Made by a program: the position numbers and the translations under genes. The notes under the pieces were generated by a model that was not told the origin of the DNA, searched no databases, and saw only the letters and a program-made list of their open reading frames with translations. Shown here one piece after another: positions 6,637 through 13,772 of a stretch of 14,496 nt of DNA (position 1 is the stretch's first letter; the number at the start of each line of letters is the position of its first letter). The DNA is from JABCPE02 sp963520725 (GTDB taxonomy: Bacteria; Bacteroidota; Bacteroidia; Flavobacteriales; Weeksellaceae), in assembly GCA_963520725.1 (NCBI GenBank), contig CAUQSG010000037.1, positions 1 to 14,496 of the forward strand, given 5' to 3'.

Positions 6637-7386
6637 ATGTTTAGAATGTTCAGAAGTTTAGGAGAATATGTGCTCCTTTTAGGAAAGGTTCTGAGAAAAC
6701 CACAGAAATCCAAGGTTTTTTCAAAGCTTTTCATGAGAGAAATCAACGATTTGGGGGTTGATTCTTTTGGTTTAGTATTATTCACTTCCCTGTTTGTGGG
6801 GGCGGTGGTCGCTATACAGATGTATAACAACTTTAGCACGGCATCTATTCCCATTCCGCTGCCTTATGTAGGACACGCTACCAAAGTGGTTCTCATCTTG
6901 GAATTTTCACCTACGATTATCAGTGTGATTTTAGCGGGGAAAGTGGGTTCTTACATCGCATCTTCTATTGGGACAATGCGAGTAACGGAACAGATTGATG
7001 CACTGGACATTATGGGAGTAAACTCGGCTAACTTCCTTATCCTTCCGAAGATTTTGGCTTGTGTTATTTTTAATCCTCTGCTCATTGCTATCAGTATCGT
7101 AGTGGGAGTTTTCGGAGGATATCTGGCTGGTGTTTTCACTGGCTCATGGACAGAATCCAACTATATCACGGGGGTTCAGATGGATTTTCCTACTTTCTTT
7201 ATTTGGTATGCTTTTATGAAAACGGCGGTTTTTGCGTTTCTGATTGCAACCATTCCTGCATATTTTGGCTATAATGTAAAAGGCGGATCGCTGGAAGTAG
7301 GACGAGCAAGTACCCAAGCGGTAGTTTGGACTATTGTAGCCATCATCATCGCTAACTTAATTTTAACTCAAATGTTCTTAGGCTAA
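6637..7386 (+). CDS. MlaE/YrbE-family ABC transporter permease
   Basis: This 249-residue inner-membrane permease belongs to the MlaE family, whose complexes move phospholipids or other lipids between inner and outer membranes. The diagnostic loop reads ILAGKVGSYIASSIGTMRV then TEQIDALDIMGV (about residues 98-128), and a second conserved stretch is GYNVKGGSLEVGRASTQAVV near 211-230. Hydrophobic segments lie at about 45-62, 83-100, 135-167, 190-210 and 227-247. The stop overlaps the start of the ATPase gene by one base (TAATG), so the two are translationally coupled. A second ATG at residue 4 (6646) is an alternative start. No MlaD/MCE substrate-binding gene is next to it. The name mlaE is avoided because orthology to the E. 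coli system is not shown. Confidence 0.9.
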   Translation: MFRMFRSLGEYVLLLGKVLRKPQKSKVFSKLFMREINDLGVDSFGLVLFTSLFVGAVVAIQMYNNFSTASIPIPLPYVGHATKVVLILEFSPTIISVILAGKVGSYIASSIGTMRVTEQIDALDIMGVNSANFLILPKILACVIFNPLLIAISIVVGVFGGYLAGVFTGSWTESNYITGVQMDFPTFFIWYAFMKTAVFAFLIATIPAYFGYNVKGGSLEVGRASTQAVVWTIVAIIIANLILTQMFLG

Positions 7387-8159
7387 TGATAGAAGTAGTA
7401 GATTTAAAGAAAAGTTTTGGGGACACCGAAATCCTAAAAGGAATAACCACCACGCTGGAAACAGGAAAAATCAATCTAATCATCGGACAGAGTGGTTCTG
7501 GGAAAACGGTATTTTTGAAGTCATTACTAAATGTCTTTGAACCCACCAGTGGAAGCATCCTATTCGATGGGCGAAACATCGTAGAAATGACGCCAAAGCA
7601 GAAACAAGAGCTGAGAGCAGAAATAGGAACGGTATTCCAAGGGAGTGCGCTGTTTGATTCTATGACCGTGGAAGAAAACATCATGTTCCCGCTAGACATG
7701 TTCACTAACCTTACCTATACCGAAAAGAAAAAACGCGTAAAAGAAGTAATAGACGATGTTCATCTAGAGAATGCAGACCACAAATATCCATCCGAAATTT
7801 CTGGAGGAATGCAGAAAAGAGTTGCCATCGCGAGAGCCATCGTGAACAATCCTAAATACCTCTTCTGTGATGAGCCAAACTCTGGGCTAGACCCTTATAC
7901 ATCGAAGGTTATAGATGATCTAATCAAAGAAATTACCCGAAGATATAACACCACTACCATTATCAACACCCACGATATGAACTCAGTGATGACCATCGGT
8001 GAGAAAATCGTATATCTAAGAAAAGGTGTGAAAGAATGGGAAGGGAATAAAGATATCCTCATCAATGCGGAAAGCCAGTATTTAATAGATTTTGTTTATT
8101 CTTCCGAATTATTCAAAGAACTGAGACAATATTTATTAAATAACAATAAAAATGTTTAA
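7386..8159 (+). CDS. MlaF-like ABC transporter ATP-binding protein
   Basis: This 257-residue cytoplasmic ATPase is the partner of the permease just upstream. All nucleotide-binding motifs are intact: Walker A GQSGSGKT at 34-41, the Q-loop glutamine at 85 (TVFQGSALF), signature SGGMQKR at 139-145, Walker B YLFCDE at 158-163, D-loop SGLDP and the switch His196. The EPNSGLDP segment and the GSALFDSMTVEENI segment are typical of the MlaF/Ttg2A branch. The gene overlaps the permease gene by one base, consistent with fixed stoichiometry. The C-terminal tail after residue 240 is short and polar. The lipid or other substrate is not readable from the ATPase. Confidence 0.93.
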   Translation: MIEVVDLKKSFGDTEILKGITTTLETGKINLIIGQSGSGKTVFLKSLLNVFEPTSGSILFDGRNIVEMTPKQKQELRAEIGTVFQGSALFDSMTVEENIMFPLDMFTNLTYTEKKKRVKEVIDDVHLENADHKYPSEISGGMQKRVAIARAIVNNPKYLFCDEPNSGLDPYTSKVIDDLIKEITRRYNTTTIINTHDMNSVMTIGEKIVYLRKGVKEWEGNKDILINAESQYLIDFVYSSELFKELRQYLLNNNKNV

Positions 8160-8196
8160 ATTCCGTTATAGTCCTATCAGATTAAATTCAAATATT

Positions 8197-8814
8197 ATGA
8201 AAAAGATTTCAAGTATGGCTCTTTTAGGGCTTTCATTAATGGGATTTTCACAAGTGAAAATAGGCGTAAAAGCGAATGTTTTGCTTAATACTAGTTCTTC
8301 CAAATGGTCTGAAATAAAAAGATCTGTACTAGATTACACAGATTCTGGCAGCAAAAGTGCAGGGTTTAATGTAGGGCTTTCAGCTAGAGTAAACCTCCCT
8401 TCTACTCCCTTGTTCATCATGCCTGAAATTTATTACACTTCTTTTAATAATTCATTCACTGAAAGAAGAACTAAAACGACTTTGAAAGCGAAAACCAACA
8501 GAATAGATGTTCCTGTATTAGTCGGAGTAAACCTTATTTCGGATAATTTAGGGGTTTTCGTAGGGCCTGTGGCTTCCTACAACCTTGCAAAAGAAAATAC
8601 ATGGAATAATTTCAAAGAAAATGCAGGGAACAAATTCACGGTTGGTTATCAGGTTGGTGCAGAGGCTAGATTGTCTAACTTCATCATCAATGCGAGATAC
8701 GAAGGAAGTTTCTCCAAAGACCAAAGAGATTTTATCAACAATAACATTTCCGAAACTGTAAGATATGACAACCGTCCTAGCTTCGTAGTTCTGGGGGTTG
8801 GGTATGAGTTTTAG
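8197..8814 (+). CDS. Small outer-membrane beta-barrel protein (porin-like)
   Basis: The product is 205 residues when started at ATG 8197. An upstream in-frame ATG at 8152 overlaps the ATPase gene and would bury the signal peptide, so I reject it. Residues 1-19 are a Sec signal peptide (KKISSMALLGLSLMGFSQ). The rest alternates polar and hydrophobic residues in strand-length stretches (VKIGVKANVLL, GFNVGLSARVNL, LFIMPEIYYTSF, RIDVPVLVGVNL, LGVFVGPVASYNL, KFTVGYQVGAEARL, FVVLGVGYEF). The protein ends in phenylalanine, the usual beta-barrel assembly signal. It fits the 8-10-strand OMP_b-brl group. It lies 37 bases after the ATPase gene without a clear promoter, so it may be the third gene of that operon. 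Confidence 0.8.
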   Translation: MKKISSMALLGLSLMGFSQVKIGVKANVLLNTSSSKWSEIKRSVLDYTDSGSKSAGFNVGLSARVNLPSTPLFIMPEIYYTSFNNSFTERRTKTTLKAKTNRIDVPVLVGVNLISDNLGVFVGPVASYNLAKENTWNNFKENAGNKFTVGYQVGAEARLSNFIINARYEGSFSKDQRDFINNNISETVRYDNRPSFVVLGVGYEF

Positions 8815-8836
8815 ATTTAAATTTTTATCATTAAAC

Positions 8837-8869
8837 AAAAAAGCTTGGGAAAATTTCCCAAGCTTTTTT
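8837..8869. terminator. Bidirectional terminator between convergent operons
   Basis: A 16-base perfect inverted repeat (8837-8852 with 8854-8869) has A-runs on its left and T-runs on its right, around an AAGCTTGGG/CCCAAGCTT core. It is symmetrical enough to stop both the beta-barrel gene (+, stop 8814) and the small membrane-protein gene (-, stop 8876). Confidence 0.92.
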
Positions 8870-8875
8870 ATTTCT

Positions 8876-9163
8876 TTAAACATTAGAAGAACCATTATTA
8901 TTGATGTTCTCCACTTTTTTTTCTAATTCTTTGTTTTGTTTCTGTAATTGGGCAAACTGCTTTCTTTTTTCCTCCTCTCTTATCGCAGAACCTTTACTGA
9001 TATAGCCCACTATTCCACCGATGAAGAGGCCGATACCTATTCCGCCCATCACTCCCATCATGTGAGACATCGTGATTTTTTCTAACAAAAAATCTGTGGA
9101 ATAATAAAATAATGCTCCCGAAATAAGCAGCAAAATCCCTCCTACTATTGATAAACTTTTCAT
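8876..9163 (-). CDS. Small two-TM glycine-rich membrane protein with coiled-coil tail
   Basis: I do not recognise this 95-residue protein by name. Residues 4-22 (LSIVGGILLLISGALFYYS) and about 36-55 (a run of Gly-rich GVMGGIGIGLFIGGIVGYIS) are two membrane helices. The second has repeated GxxG/GxG spacing of the glycine-zipper type, which favours tight helix packing. Residues 60-88 are charged with regular leucine, lysine and glutamate (REEEKRKQFAQLQKQ, then NKELEKKVENI), suggesting a short coiled coil. It follows the M48 protease gene by 20 bases with no promoter between, so the two are probably co-transcribed. It could be a partner or substrate of that protease. It ends just before a strong bidirectional terminator. 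Confidence 0.75.
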   Translation of the reverse strand: MKSLSIVGGILLLISGALFYYSTDFLLEKITMSHMMGVMGGIGIGLFIGGIVGYISKGSAIREEEKRKQFAQLQKQNKELEKKVENINNNGSSNV

Positions 9164-9183
9164 ATTCTTTTTTAATTTAATTT

Positions 9184-9987
9184 TTATTTTCCTCCTGATG
9201 CTTTATAATATTCTAATGCTTTAGGCATGTATTTATCCATATCTTTTCTTCTGTTCTCTGGACTTGGGTGAGTAGAGAGAAACTCTGGCTGTCTTGCTCC
9301 ACCAGATGCCGCCTCCATTCTATGCCAGAACGGCTGAGCTTCCCTAGGGTCATACCCTGCTATCGCCATTAGGTAAAGTCCCATTTCATCTGCTTCCAGC
9401 TCCTGCCTTCTTCCATATGCTAGAAGCCCCACTTGCGCTCCTATAGGATACAACTGGTTAAAAACCGATGCCATTGCATTATTCCTAATCGCTCCACTAA
9501 CCAATGTTCCTCCCACTTGGGCTAATATTGCTGAAGAAACTCTCTCATTTCCGTGTCCCGCTAGTGCATGGGCTACTTCGTGTCCCATAACCACAGCCAC
9601 ACCTGTTTCTGTCTTACATATAGGCATAATTCCTGTGTAGAATGCTACTTTCCCGCCTGGCATACACCATGCATTGACTTGTTTGTCTTCAATCAAATTA
9701 AATTCCCAATTATAGCTTGACAAAGCCTTTTCTCTCCCAATCGCTTTATAATAACTTTCTGCTGCATTTTTTATTCTCTGTCCTACATTTTTTACTTGTT
9801 TTGCTTCATTGGTATTGCTTATTACTTTTGATTTAGACAAAGTATTTCTATACTGGGTAAGTGCCATCTGCGCTAGTTCACTGTCATTCTGAAACTGTAG
9901 ACTGCTTCGCCCTGTCATAGGGTTCGTAACACAAGCTACAAACACTGCTGAACATAGTAACCCTGAGGCTAAAACTTTTACTTTCAT
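9184..9987 (-). CDS. M48-family zinc metalloprotease lipoprotein (LoiP/YggG-like)
   Basis: This 267-residue envelope protease has a lipoprotein-like signal ending in VFVAC (Cys19), then TNPMTGRSSL, a motif common in M48C lipoproteins. The zinc site is complete: HEVAH at 136-140 and the third ligand Glu196 in RQELEADEMGL (ExxxD). WCMPGGKVAFYTGI (about 107-120) forms the edge strand over the active site. LSTHPSPENRR near 237-247 holds the conserved C-terminal histidine. There is no TPR domain, so it resembles LoiP rather than BepA. E. coli relatives degrade or quality-control outer-membrane proteins; that role here is inference. Two -7-like elements lie upstream on the minus strand, at 10010-10003 and 10030-10023. 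It leads a two-gene unit with the small membrane protein. Confidence 0.92.
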   Translation of the reverse strand: MKVKVLASGLLCSAVFVACVTNPMTGRSSLQFQNDSELAQMALTQYRNTLSKSKVISNTNEAKQVKNVGQRIKNAAESYYKAIGREKALSSYNWEFNLIEDKQVNAWCMPGGKVAFYTGIMPICKTETGVAVVMGHEVAHALAGHGNERVSSAILAQVGGTLVSGAIRNNAMASVFNQLYPIGAQVGLLAYGRRQELEADEMGLYLMAIAGYDPREAQPFWHRMEAASGGARQPEFLSTHPSPENRRKDMDKYMPKALEYYKASGGK

Positions 9988-10002
9988 ATTTTAAATTTTA
10001 TC

Positions 10003-10030
10003 CAAATGTATAAATTTTCGTTCAAATATA
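10003..10030 (-). promoter_or_regulatory. Promoter region of the M48 protease gene (two -7-like elements)
   Basis: TACATTTG (10010 to 10003) and TATATTTG (10030 to 10023) both fit TAnnTTTG on the minus strand, 15 and 35 bases before the ATG. Neither has a TTG at the ideal -33 distance, so which one is used is open. Confidence 0.4.
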
Positions 10031-10084
10031 AATAAAAGTTCAATTTATTGTTATTAAGTCTTTTTTATTTTTCAAGATTTGCTT

Positions 10085-10092
10085 TAAATTTG
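10085..10092 (+). promoter_or_regulatory. -7 element of the YidE-like transporter gene
   Basis: TAAATTTG fits TAnnTTTG and lies 26 bases before ATG 10119. Upstream there is only a T-rich stretch (10061-10070), not a clear TTG. Confidence 0.45.
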
Positions 10093-10118
10093 CAAAGGAT
10101 AAAAACTATATATAATCG

Positions 10119-11804
10119 ATGCTTGATTGGATTTCACAACTTTTGTTACCAAACGAAAACCCTACAGCTATACAATCTCTGATTGTGATGATTTTAACAA
10201 TTGGCTTAGGAGTATTTTTAGGGAATTTAAAGATTAAAAACACTTCTTTAGGAGTTTCGGCAGTGATGTTTGCTGGGCTTTTTTTGGGACATTATGGCTA
10301 TAGAATGGATGCTTCCATTTCTAACTTTATCAAAGATTTGGGACTGATTTTCTTTGTCTATGCTATTGGTTTACAGCTCGGTCCATCATTTTTTTCAGCT
10401 TTTAAAGCTCAAGGGCTGAAATACAATATTTTAGCGGCGAGTGGTATTCTTCTCAGTACTACACTAGCTTTCATCATATTTCTAAATACAGATTTAGGAA
10501 TAGAAAACACAGTGGGGATTTTATCTGGTTCGGTTACCAGCACGCCTGCCCTAGGAGCCGCAAAAAACATGATTGACGAACTGCGCCCACAGTTCCCTGA
10601 CAGACACCTGAACAGCCCTGCCATAGGCTACGCCATCACCTATCCTATGGGGGTTTTAGGAGTGATTTTTTCTATTATTCTTGCCAGAGTTTTACTAAAA
10701 ATAGACCCGCAGAAAGAATTAGTCAAATTCAGAGAGCGAATCATTCATCGTTCCCAGCCCATTATTCCAAAGAAATGTAGAATTACAAATCCTCATTTCG
10801 TGGGTAAAACCATTAGTGAGGCGGTTAAAGAAATTGACAAAAACATCATCGTTACGCACCTAAAAAGAAGCGGCACCAAAGAAGTTATCACTCCTGAATC
10901 CAGCGTGATTCTAAATGATAGAGATGTCCTAATGATTGTAGGAACTGAGCCTGATGTAGATTTTTTCATCAGCCAAATAGGGCGAATTTCATCGGATTCC
11001 TTCATCGAGGGAGGCGAAATTATGGTTAAAAATCTCTTTGTGACCAAAAAAACTGCGGTGCATAAGAAATTGTCCGACTTAGATTTATTCGGAAAATATG
11101 ACCTAAAAATCACCCGTATTTTCCGTGCTGGGGAAGAAATTCTGGCAAGACCTTCGCTTGTTCTTTTCTATGGAGACAAAATCCGTGTCGTAGGAAAAGA
11201 AGAATCTATCCAAAAGGCAAAAGAACTGATAGGCGACTCGGAAAAAGTCCTGCTGAAACCAGATTTCTTATCTTTATTTGGGGGAATTCTTTTAGGAATT
11301 TTGATTGGTTCTATACCTATTTTTGTCCCATCTATGCCGCTGCCGATAAAGCTCGGTTTCGCTGCAGGACCTCTACTGGCAGCCCTTATCATCAGCCGTT
11401 ATGGAAGGATTAGTTTTATTTATTCTTATTTCAATAACGGGGGAATTCATTTTATGCGAGAGTTGGGAATTTGCTTATTCTTCGCTTCGTTAGGAATAAC
11501 TGCCGGTGCTAAATTTTATGATAATTTCATTCATTACAATGGCTGGCTGTGGCTGTTTTATGGCTCTATCATTACGCTTATCCCTTGTATTTTCATTATT
11601 TTAGTAGGAAGATTTTACTACAAACTGGATTTCCTAAGCTTATCGGGGCTAATCAGTGGGGCTTATACAGACACTGCTGCGCTGTCTTTCAGTACTTCTT
11701 ATTTAGATTCAGACATACCTGTTCAGGCGTATGCGCAAGTCTACCCGATGGTAACCATTCTAAGGATTTTCATAGCCCAGATGCTGATTTTATTATTCAT
11801 TTAA
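10119..11804 (+). CDS. YidE/YbjL/AspT-family transporter with two RCK_C domains
   Basis: This 561-residue inner-membrane protein has the two-fold repeated layout of the aspartate:alanine exchanger (AAE) family. The first membrane half (about 17-195) holds FVYAIGLQLGPSFF (79-92) and SGSVTSTPALGAA (136-148). The cytoplasmic middle has two TrkA_C/RCK_C-type domains at about 218-290 and 300-370. The second membrane half (about 383-561) repeats the motif as GAYTDTAAL at 514-522. AspT exchanges aspartate for alanine, but most YidE-type members, including Bacteroidota ones, have no proven substrate, so I give none. The gene stands alone: it has its own -7 element, is divergent from the M48 protease and has its own terminator. 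Family membership is secure. Confidence 0.92.
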   Translation: MLDWISQLLLPNENPTAIQSLIVMILTIGLGVFLGNLKIKNTSLGVSAVMFAGLFLGHYGYRMDASISNFIKDLGLIFFVYAIGLQLGPSFFSAFKAQGLKYNILAASGILLSTTLAFIIFLNTDLGIENTVGILSGSVTSTPALGAAKNMIDELRPQFPDRHLNSPAIGYAITYPMGVLGVIFSIILARVLLKIDPQKELVKFRERIIHRSQPIIPKKCRITNPHFVGKTISEAVKEIDKNIIVTHLKRSGTKEVITPESSVILNDRDVLMIVGTEPDVDFFISQIGRISSDSFIEGGEIMVKNLFVTKKTAVHKKLSDLDLFGKYDLKITRIFRAGEEILARPSLVLFYGDKIRVVGKEESIQKAKELIGDSEKVLLKPDFLSLFGGILLGILIGSIPIFVPSMPLPIKLGFAAGPLLAALIISRYGRISFIYSYFNNGGIHFMRELGICLFFASLGITAGAKFYDNFIHYNGWLWLFYGSIITLIPCIFIILVGRFYYKLDFLSLSGLISGAYTDTAALSFSTSYLDSDIPVQAYAQVYPMVTILRIFIAQMLILLFI

Positions 11805-11831
11805 TAAAAACTTATATATCTCAAAAAATTT

Positions 11832-11864
11832 AAGGAAAAGAGTGTCATTCTCTTTTCCTTTTTT
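11832..11864 (+). terminator. Terminator of the YidE-like gene
   Basis: AAGGAAAAGAG (11832-11842) and CTCTTTTCCTT (11850-11860) pair perfectly over 11 bases with a 7-base loop, then TTTT. It starts 28 bases after the stop at 11804. Confidence 0.88.
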
Positions 11865-11904
11865 ATTTCAAAAAGCACCTTTAAACACATCATTTAGATA
11901 AAAT

Positions 11905-11934
11905 AAAAAACACCTAATAAATTAGGTGTTTTTT
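11905..11934 (-). terminator. Terminator of the rplM-rpsI-rpsB cluster
   Basis: A 14-base perfect inverted repeat (11905-11918 with 11921-11934) around two central bases has A-run and T-run ends, so it can work in both directions. On the minus strand it begins 25 bases after the rpsB stop at 11959 and ends in six T. Confidence 0.9.
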
Positions 11935-11958
11935 ATATATTTCTATCTTCTAAATTTA

Positions 11959-12684
11959 TTATTCAGCAGATTCTTCTTTTGCTGCTTTTTCAGAAGATTT
12001 CTTTTGAGACAAACCTTCTTTTACAGAAGCAGAAACGATAGAAAGAATCATATCGATAGATTTAGAAGCGTCATCGTTTCCTGGAATTACGAAGTCTACT
12101 TTTCTAGGATCTGAGTTAGTATCCACGATACCAAATACAGGAATACCTAATTTTTTAGCTTCTGTAACTGCGATGTGCTCTCTCATGATATCTACCACGA
12201 AGATAGCAGAAGGAAGACGAACCATGTCAGCGATAGAACCTAAGTTCTTCTCTAGATTAGCTCTTTGTCTGTCTACTTGCAATCTTTCTTTTTTAGATAA
12301 AGTTTCGAATGTACCATCTTTCTTCATTTTATCGATAGCGTTCATTTTCTTAACCGCTTTTCTGATAGTAACGAAGTTAGTAAGCATTCCACCTGGCCAT
12401 CTTTCTGTGATGTAAGGCATATTAAGTTCTTGAGCGTGTTTTGCTACTACTTCTTTAGCTTGTTTTTTAGTAGCTACGAAAAGAACTTTTTTACCAGCTG
12501 AAGTGATTTTTTCAAGAGCAGAACAAGCCTCCTCTAATTTCACAGCTGTTTTATGTAAATCAATGATGTGAATACCATTTTTCTCCATAAAAATGTATGG
12601 AGCCATATTAGGATTCCACTTTCTAGTCATGTGACCGAAATGTACTCCTGCTTCTAATAAGTCTTTAACTTGAACTTTTGCCAT
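11959..12684 (-). CDS. rpsB: 30S ribosomal protein uS2
   Basis: uS2 binds the head-body junction of the 30S subunit and helps recruit uS1. The 241-residue product carries the family blocks: LLEAGVHFGHMTRKWNPNM at the start, KKVLFVATKKQAKE, ERWPGGMLTNF, and LPSAIFVVDIMREHIAV. It then has AKKLGIPVFGIVDTNSDP and KVDFVIPGNDDA. The last 20 or so residues are a lysine/glutamate/alanine/serine tail with no fold, as is usual. It is the third gene after rplM and rpsI, but a 190-base structured-looking leader separates it from rpsI, and a terminator follows at once. The elongation factor Ts gene (tsf), commonly downstream of rpsB, is absent here. Confidence 0.97.
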   Translation of the reverse strand: MAKVQVKDLLEAGVHFGHMTRKWNPNMAPYIFMEKNGIHIIDLHKTAVKLEEACSALEKITSAGKKVLFVATKKQAKEVVAKHAQELNMPYITERWPGGMLTNFVTIRKAVKKMNAIDKMKKDGTFETLSKKERLQVDRQRANLEKNLGSIADMVRLPSAIFVVDIMREHIAVTEAKKLGIPVFGIVDTNSDPRKVDFVIPGNDDASKSIDMILSIVSASVKEGLSQKKSSEKAAKEESAE

Positions 12685-12874
12685 TTTTTTGTTTTTTGTT
12701 AGTTTACTTTCCGCTGTTACGCAATCAACATGTTCTTTGATGGGAGAACTGTTTAGATGCTAAACTAAACGGGCAATTTTTACTTTCTGCTAAGCGAGAC
12801 GCCTCGCATACTTGTGTATAAAATAGTTTTTGCGAAACAATATACAGATGAAACTGAATATTGAATACAAAATA
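12685..12874 (-). promoter_or_regulatory. Structured leader between rpsI and rpsB (candidate uS2 autoregulatory RNA)
   Basis: This 190-base gap contrasts with the 2-base gap between rplM and rpsI. On the minus-strand RNA three hairpins can form: GCGAG/CTCGC (12807 to 12794, 4-base loop), GTTTAG/CTAAAC (12765 to 12751, 3-base loop) and GTTCT/AGAAC (12749 to 12732, 8-base loop), the last two adjacent. The 13-mer AGCRGAAAGTAAA occurs twice (12791-12779 and 12715-12703), flanking the last two hairpins. No convincing TAnnTTTG is seen. A role in uS2 feedback control is inference from position and foldability. Confidence 0.4.
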
Positions 12875-13261
12875 TTAACGCTTAGAGAACTGGAATCTCT
12901 TTCTTGCTTTTTTCTGACCTGGTTTCTTTCTTTCTACCATTCTAGCATCTCTTGTAAGAAGTCCTGCAGGTTTTAGAACAGCTCTAAACTCCTCGTTAAT
13001 CTCACATAGTGCTCTAGATACTCCAAGTCTGATAGCTTCTGCCTGACCTGTTGTTCCTCCTCCTACTACATTGATAGTAACATCGTACTGACCAACAGTT
13101 TCAGTCAATAAAAACGGCTGATTTACTTTGTAAACCAATACATCTGTGCAAAAATAAGTTTTTGCATCTTTCCCATTAACAGTAACATTTCCTGTCCCTG
13201 GTTTCACATAAACTCTTGCTACAGAAGTTTTTCTTCTTCCTATCTTGTGAACTATAGACAT
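12875..13261 (-). CDS. rpsI: 30S ribosomal protein uS9
   Basis: uS9 sits in the head of the 30S subunit, with its C-terminal tail reaching the P-site tRNA. The 128-residue product has the standard pattern: IGRRKTSVARVYVKPGTGN at the start, NGKDAKTYF, the glycine-rich VVGGGTTGQAEAIRLGVSRAL, and LLTRDARMVERKKPGQKKAR. The basic tail ends in FQFSKR; the final Lys-Arg is the tRNA-contacting end. The length is normal. Its start lies 2 bases after the rplM stop, so the two are translated from one message. Confidence 0.97.
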   Translation of the reverse strand: MSIVHKIGRRKTSVARVYVKPGTGNVTVNGKDAKTYFCTDVLVYKVNQPFLLTETVGQYDVTINVVGGGTTGQAEAIRLGVSRALCEINEEFRAVLKPAGLLTRDARMVERKKPGQKKARKRFQFSKR

Positions 13262-13263
13262 AA

Positions 13264-13719
13264 TTATTTAATTTCGTTAAGGTTAATTACTTTTGGCTGT
13301 TGAGCTTCGTGTTTGTGCTCACTTCCTTCATAAACATGAAGATTTTTAAGAATAGCTCTTCCCAATCTATTTTTTGGAAGCATACCTCTTACTGCATGTT
13401 CTATCAATCTCAGACTGTCTTTCTTTTGCAATTCTTCAGCTGTTAATGATTTCTGTCCACCTGGGTATCCTGTATGCCAGATATACTCCTTGTCTGCCCA
13501 TTTATTGCCTGATAAAGCAACTTGTCCTGCATTCAAAACGATTACATTATCTCCACAATCTACATGAGGAGTGAAATTCGTCTTGTGCTTACCTCTCAAA
13601 ATCTTTGCAACTTTGGAAGCCATTCGCCCCAAAGGTTGCCCAGCAGCATCTACCACAACCCATTCTTTATTAGTGGTAGCCTTATTTGCTGATACTGTTT
13701 TGTAACTTAATGTATTCAC
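13264..13719 (-). CDS. rplM: 50S ribosomal protein uL13
   Basis: uL13 is an early-assembly protein of the 50S subunit. The 151-residue product shows KEWVVVDAAGQPLGRMASKV, then AKILRGKHKTNFTPHVDCGD and NVIVLNAGQVALSGNK. It continues with YIWHTGYPGGQKSLTAEE, AVRGMLPKNRLGR and the end LHVYEGSEHKHEAQQP, all standard blocks. Translation starts at GTG 13719: in-frame stops lie directly upstream (TGA TAA ATT GTG), and MNTLSYKTVSANKAT matches the start I know from related Flavobacteriia. It is the first gene of rplM-rpsI(-rpsB). A -7 element lies at 13772-13765. Confidence 0.97.
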   Translation of the reverse strand: MNTLSYKTVSANKATTNKEWVVVDAAGQPLGRMASKVAKILRGKHKTNFTPHVDCGDNVIVLNAGQVALSGNKWADKEYIWHTGYPGGQKSLTAEELQKKDSLRLIEHAVRGMLPKNRLGRAILKNLHVYEGSEHKHEAQQPKVINLNEIK

Positions 13720-13764
13720 AATTTATCATTTATGATTAAACATACTTTTCCCATAAAGGGTTTG

Positions 13765-13772
13765 CAAAGGTA
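13765..13772 (-). promoter_or_regulatory. -7 element of the rplM cluster
   Basis: TACCTTTG on the minus strand fits TAnnTTTG. A TTTC at 13796-13793 lies 20 bases upstream, a one-base mismatch to the TTTG -33 element. The GTG start is 45 bases past the -7 element. Confidence 0.55.

Noticed and set aside
8152..8196. Longer N-terminus of the beta-barrel protein starting at ATG 8152
   Set aside because: It overlaps the end of the ATPase gene and would place 15 polar and basic residues before an obvious Sec signal peptide that starts at ATG 8197.
11549..11833. 94-codon plus-strand frame over the end of the YidE-like gene
   Set aside because: It lies in a different frame of the clearly coding transporter C-terminus, which holds the GAYTDTAAL repeat motif. 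Its own translation is rich in aromatic and basic residues with no domain.
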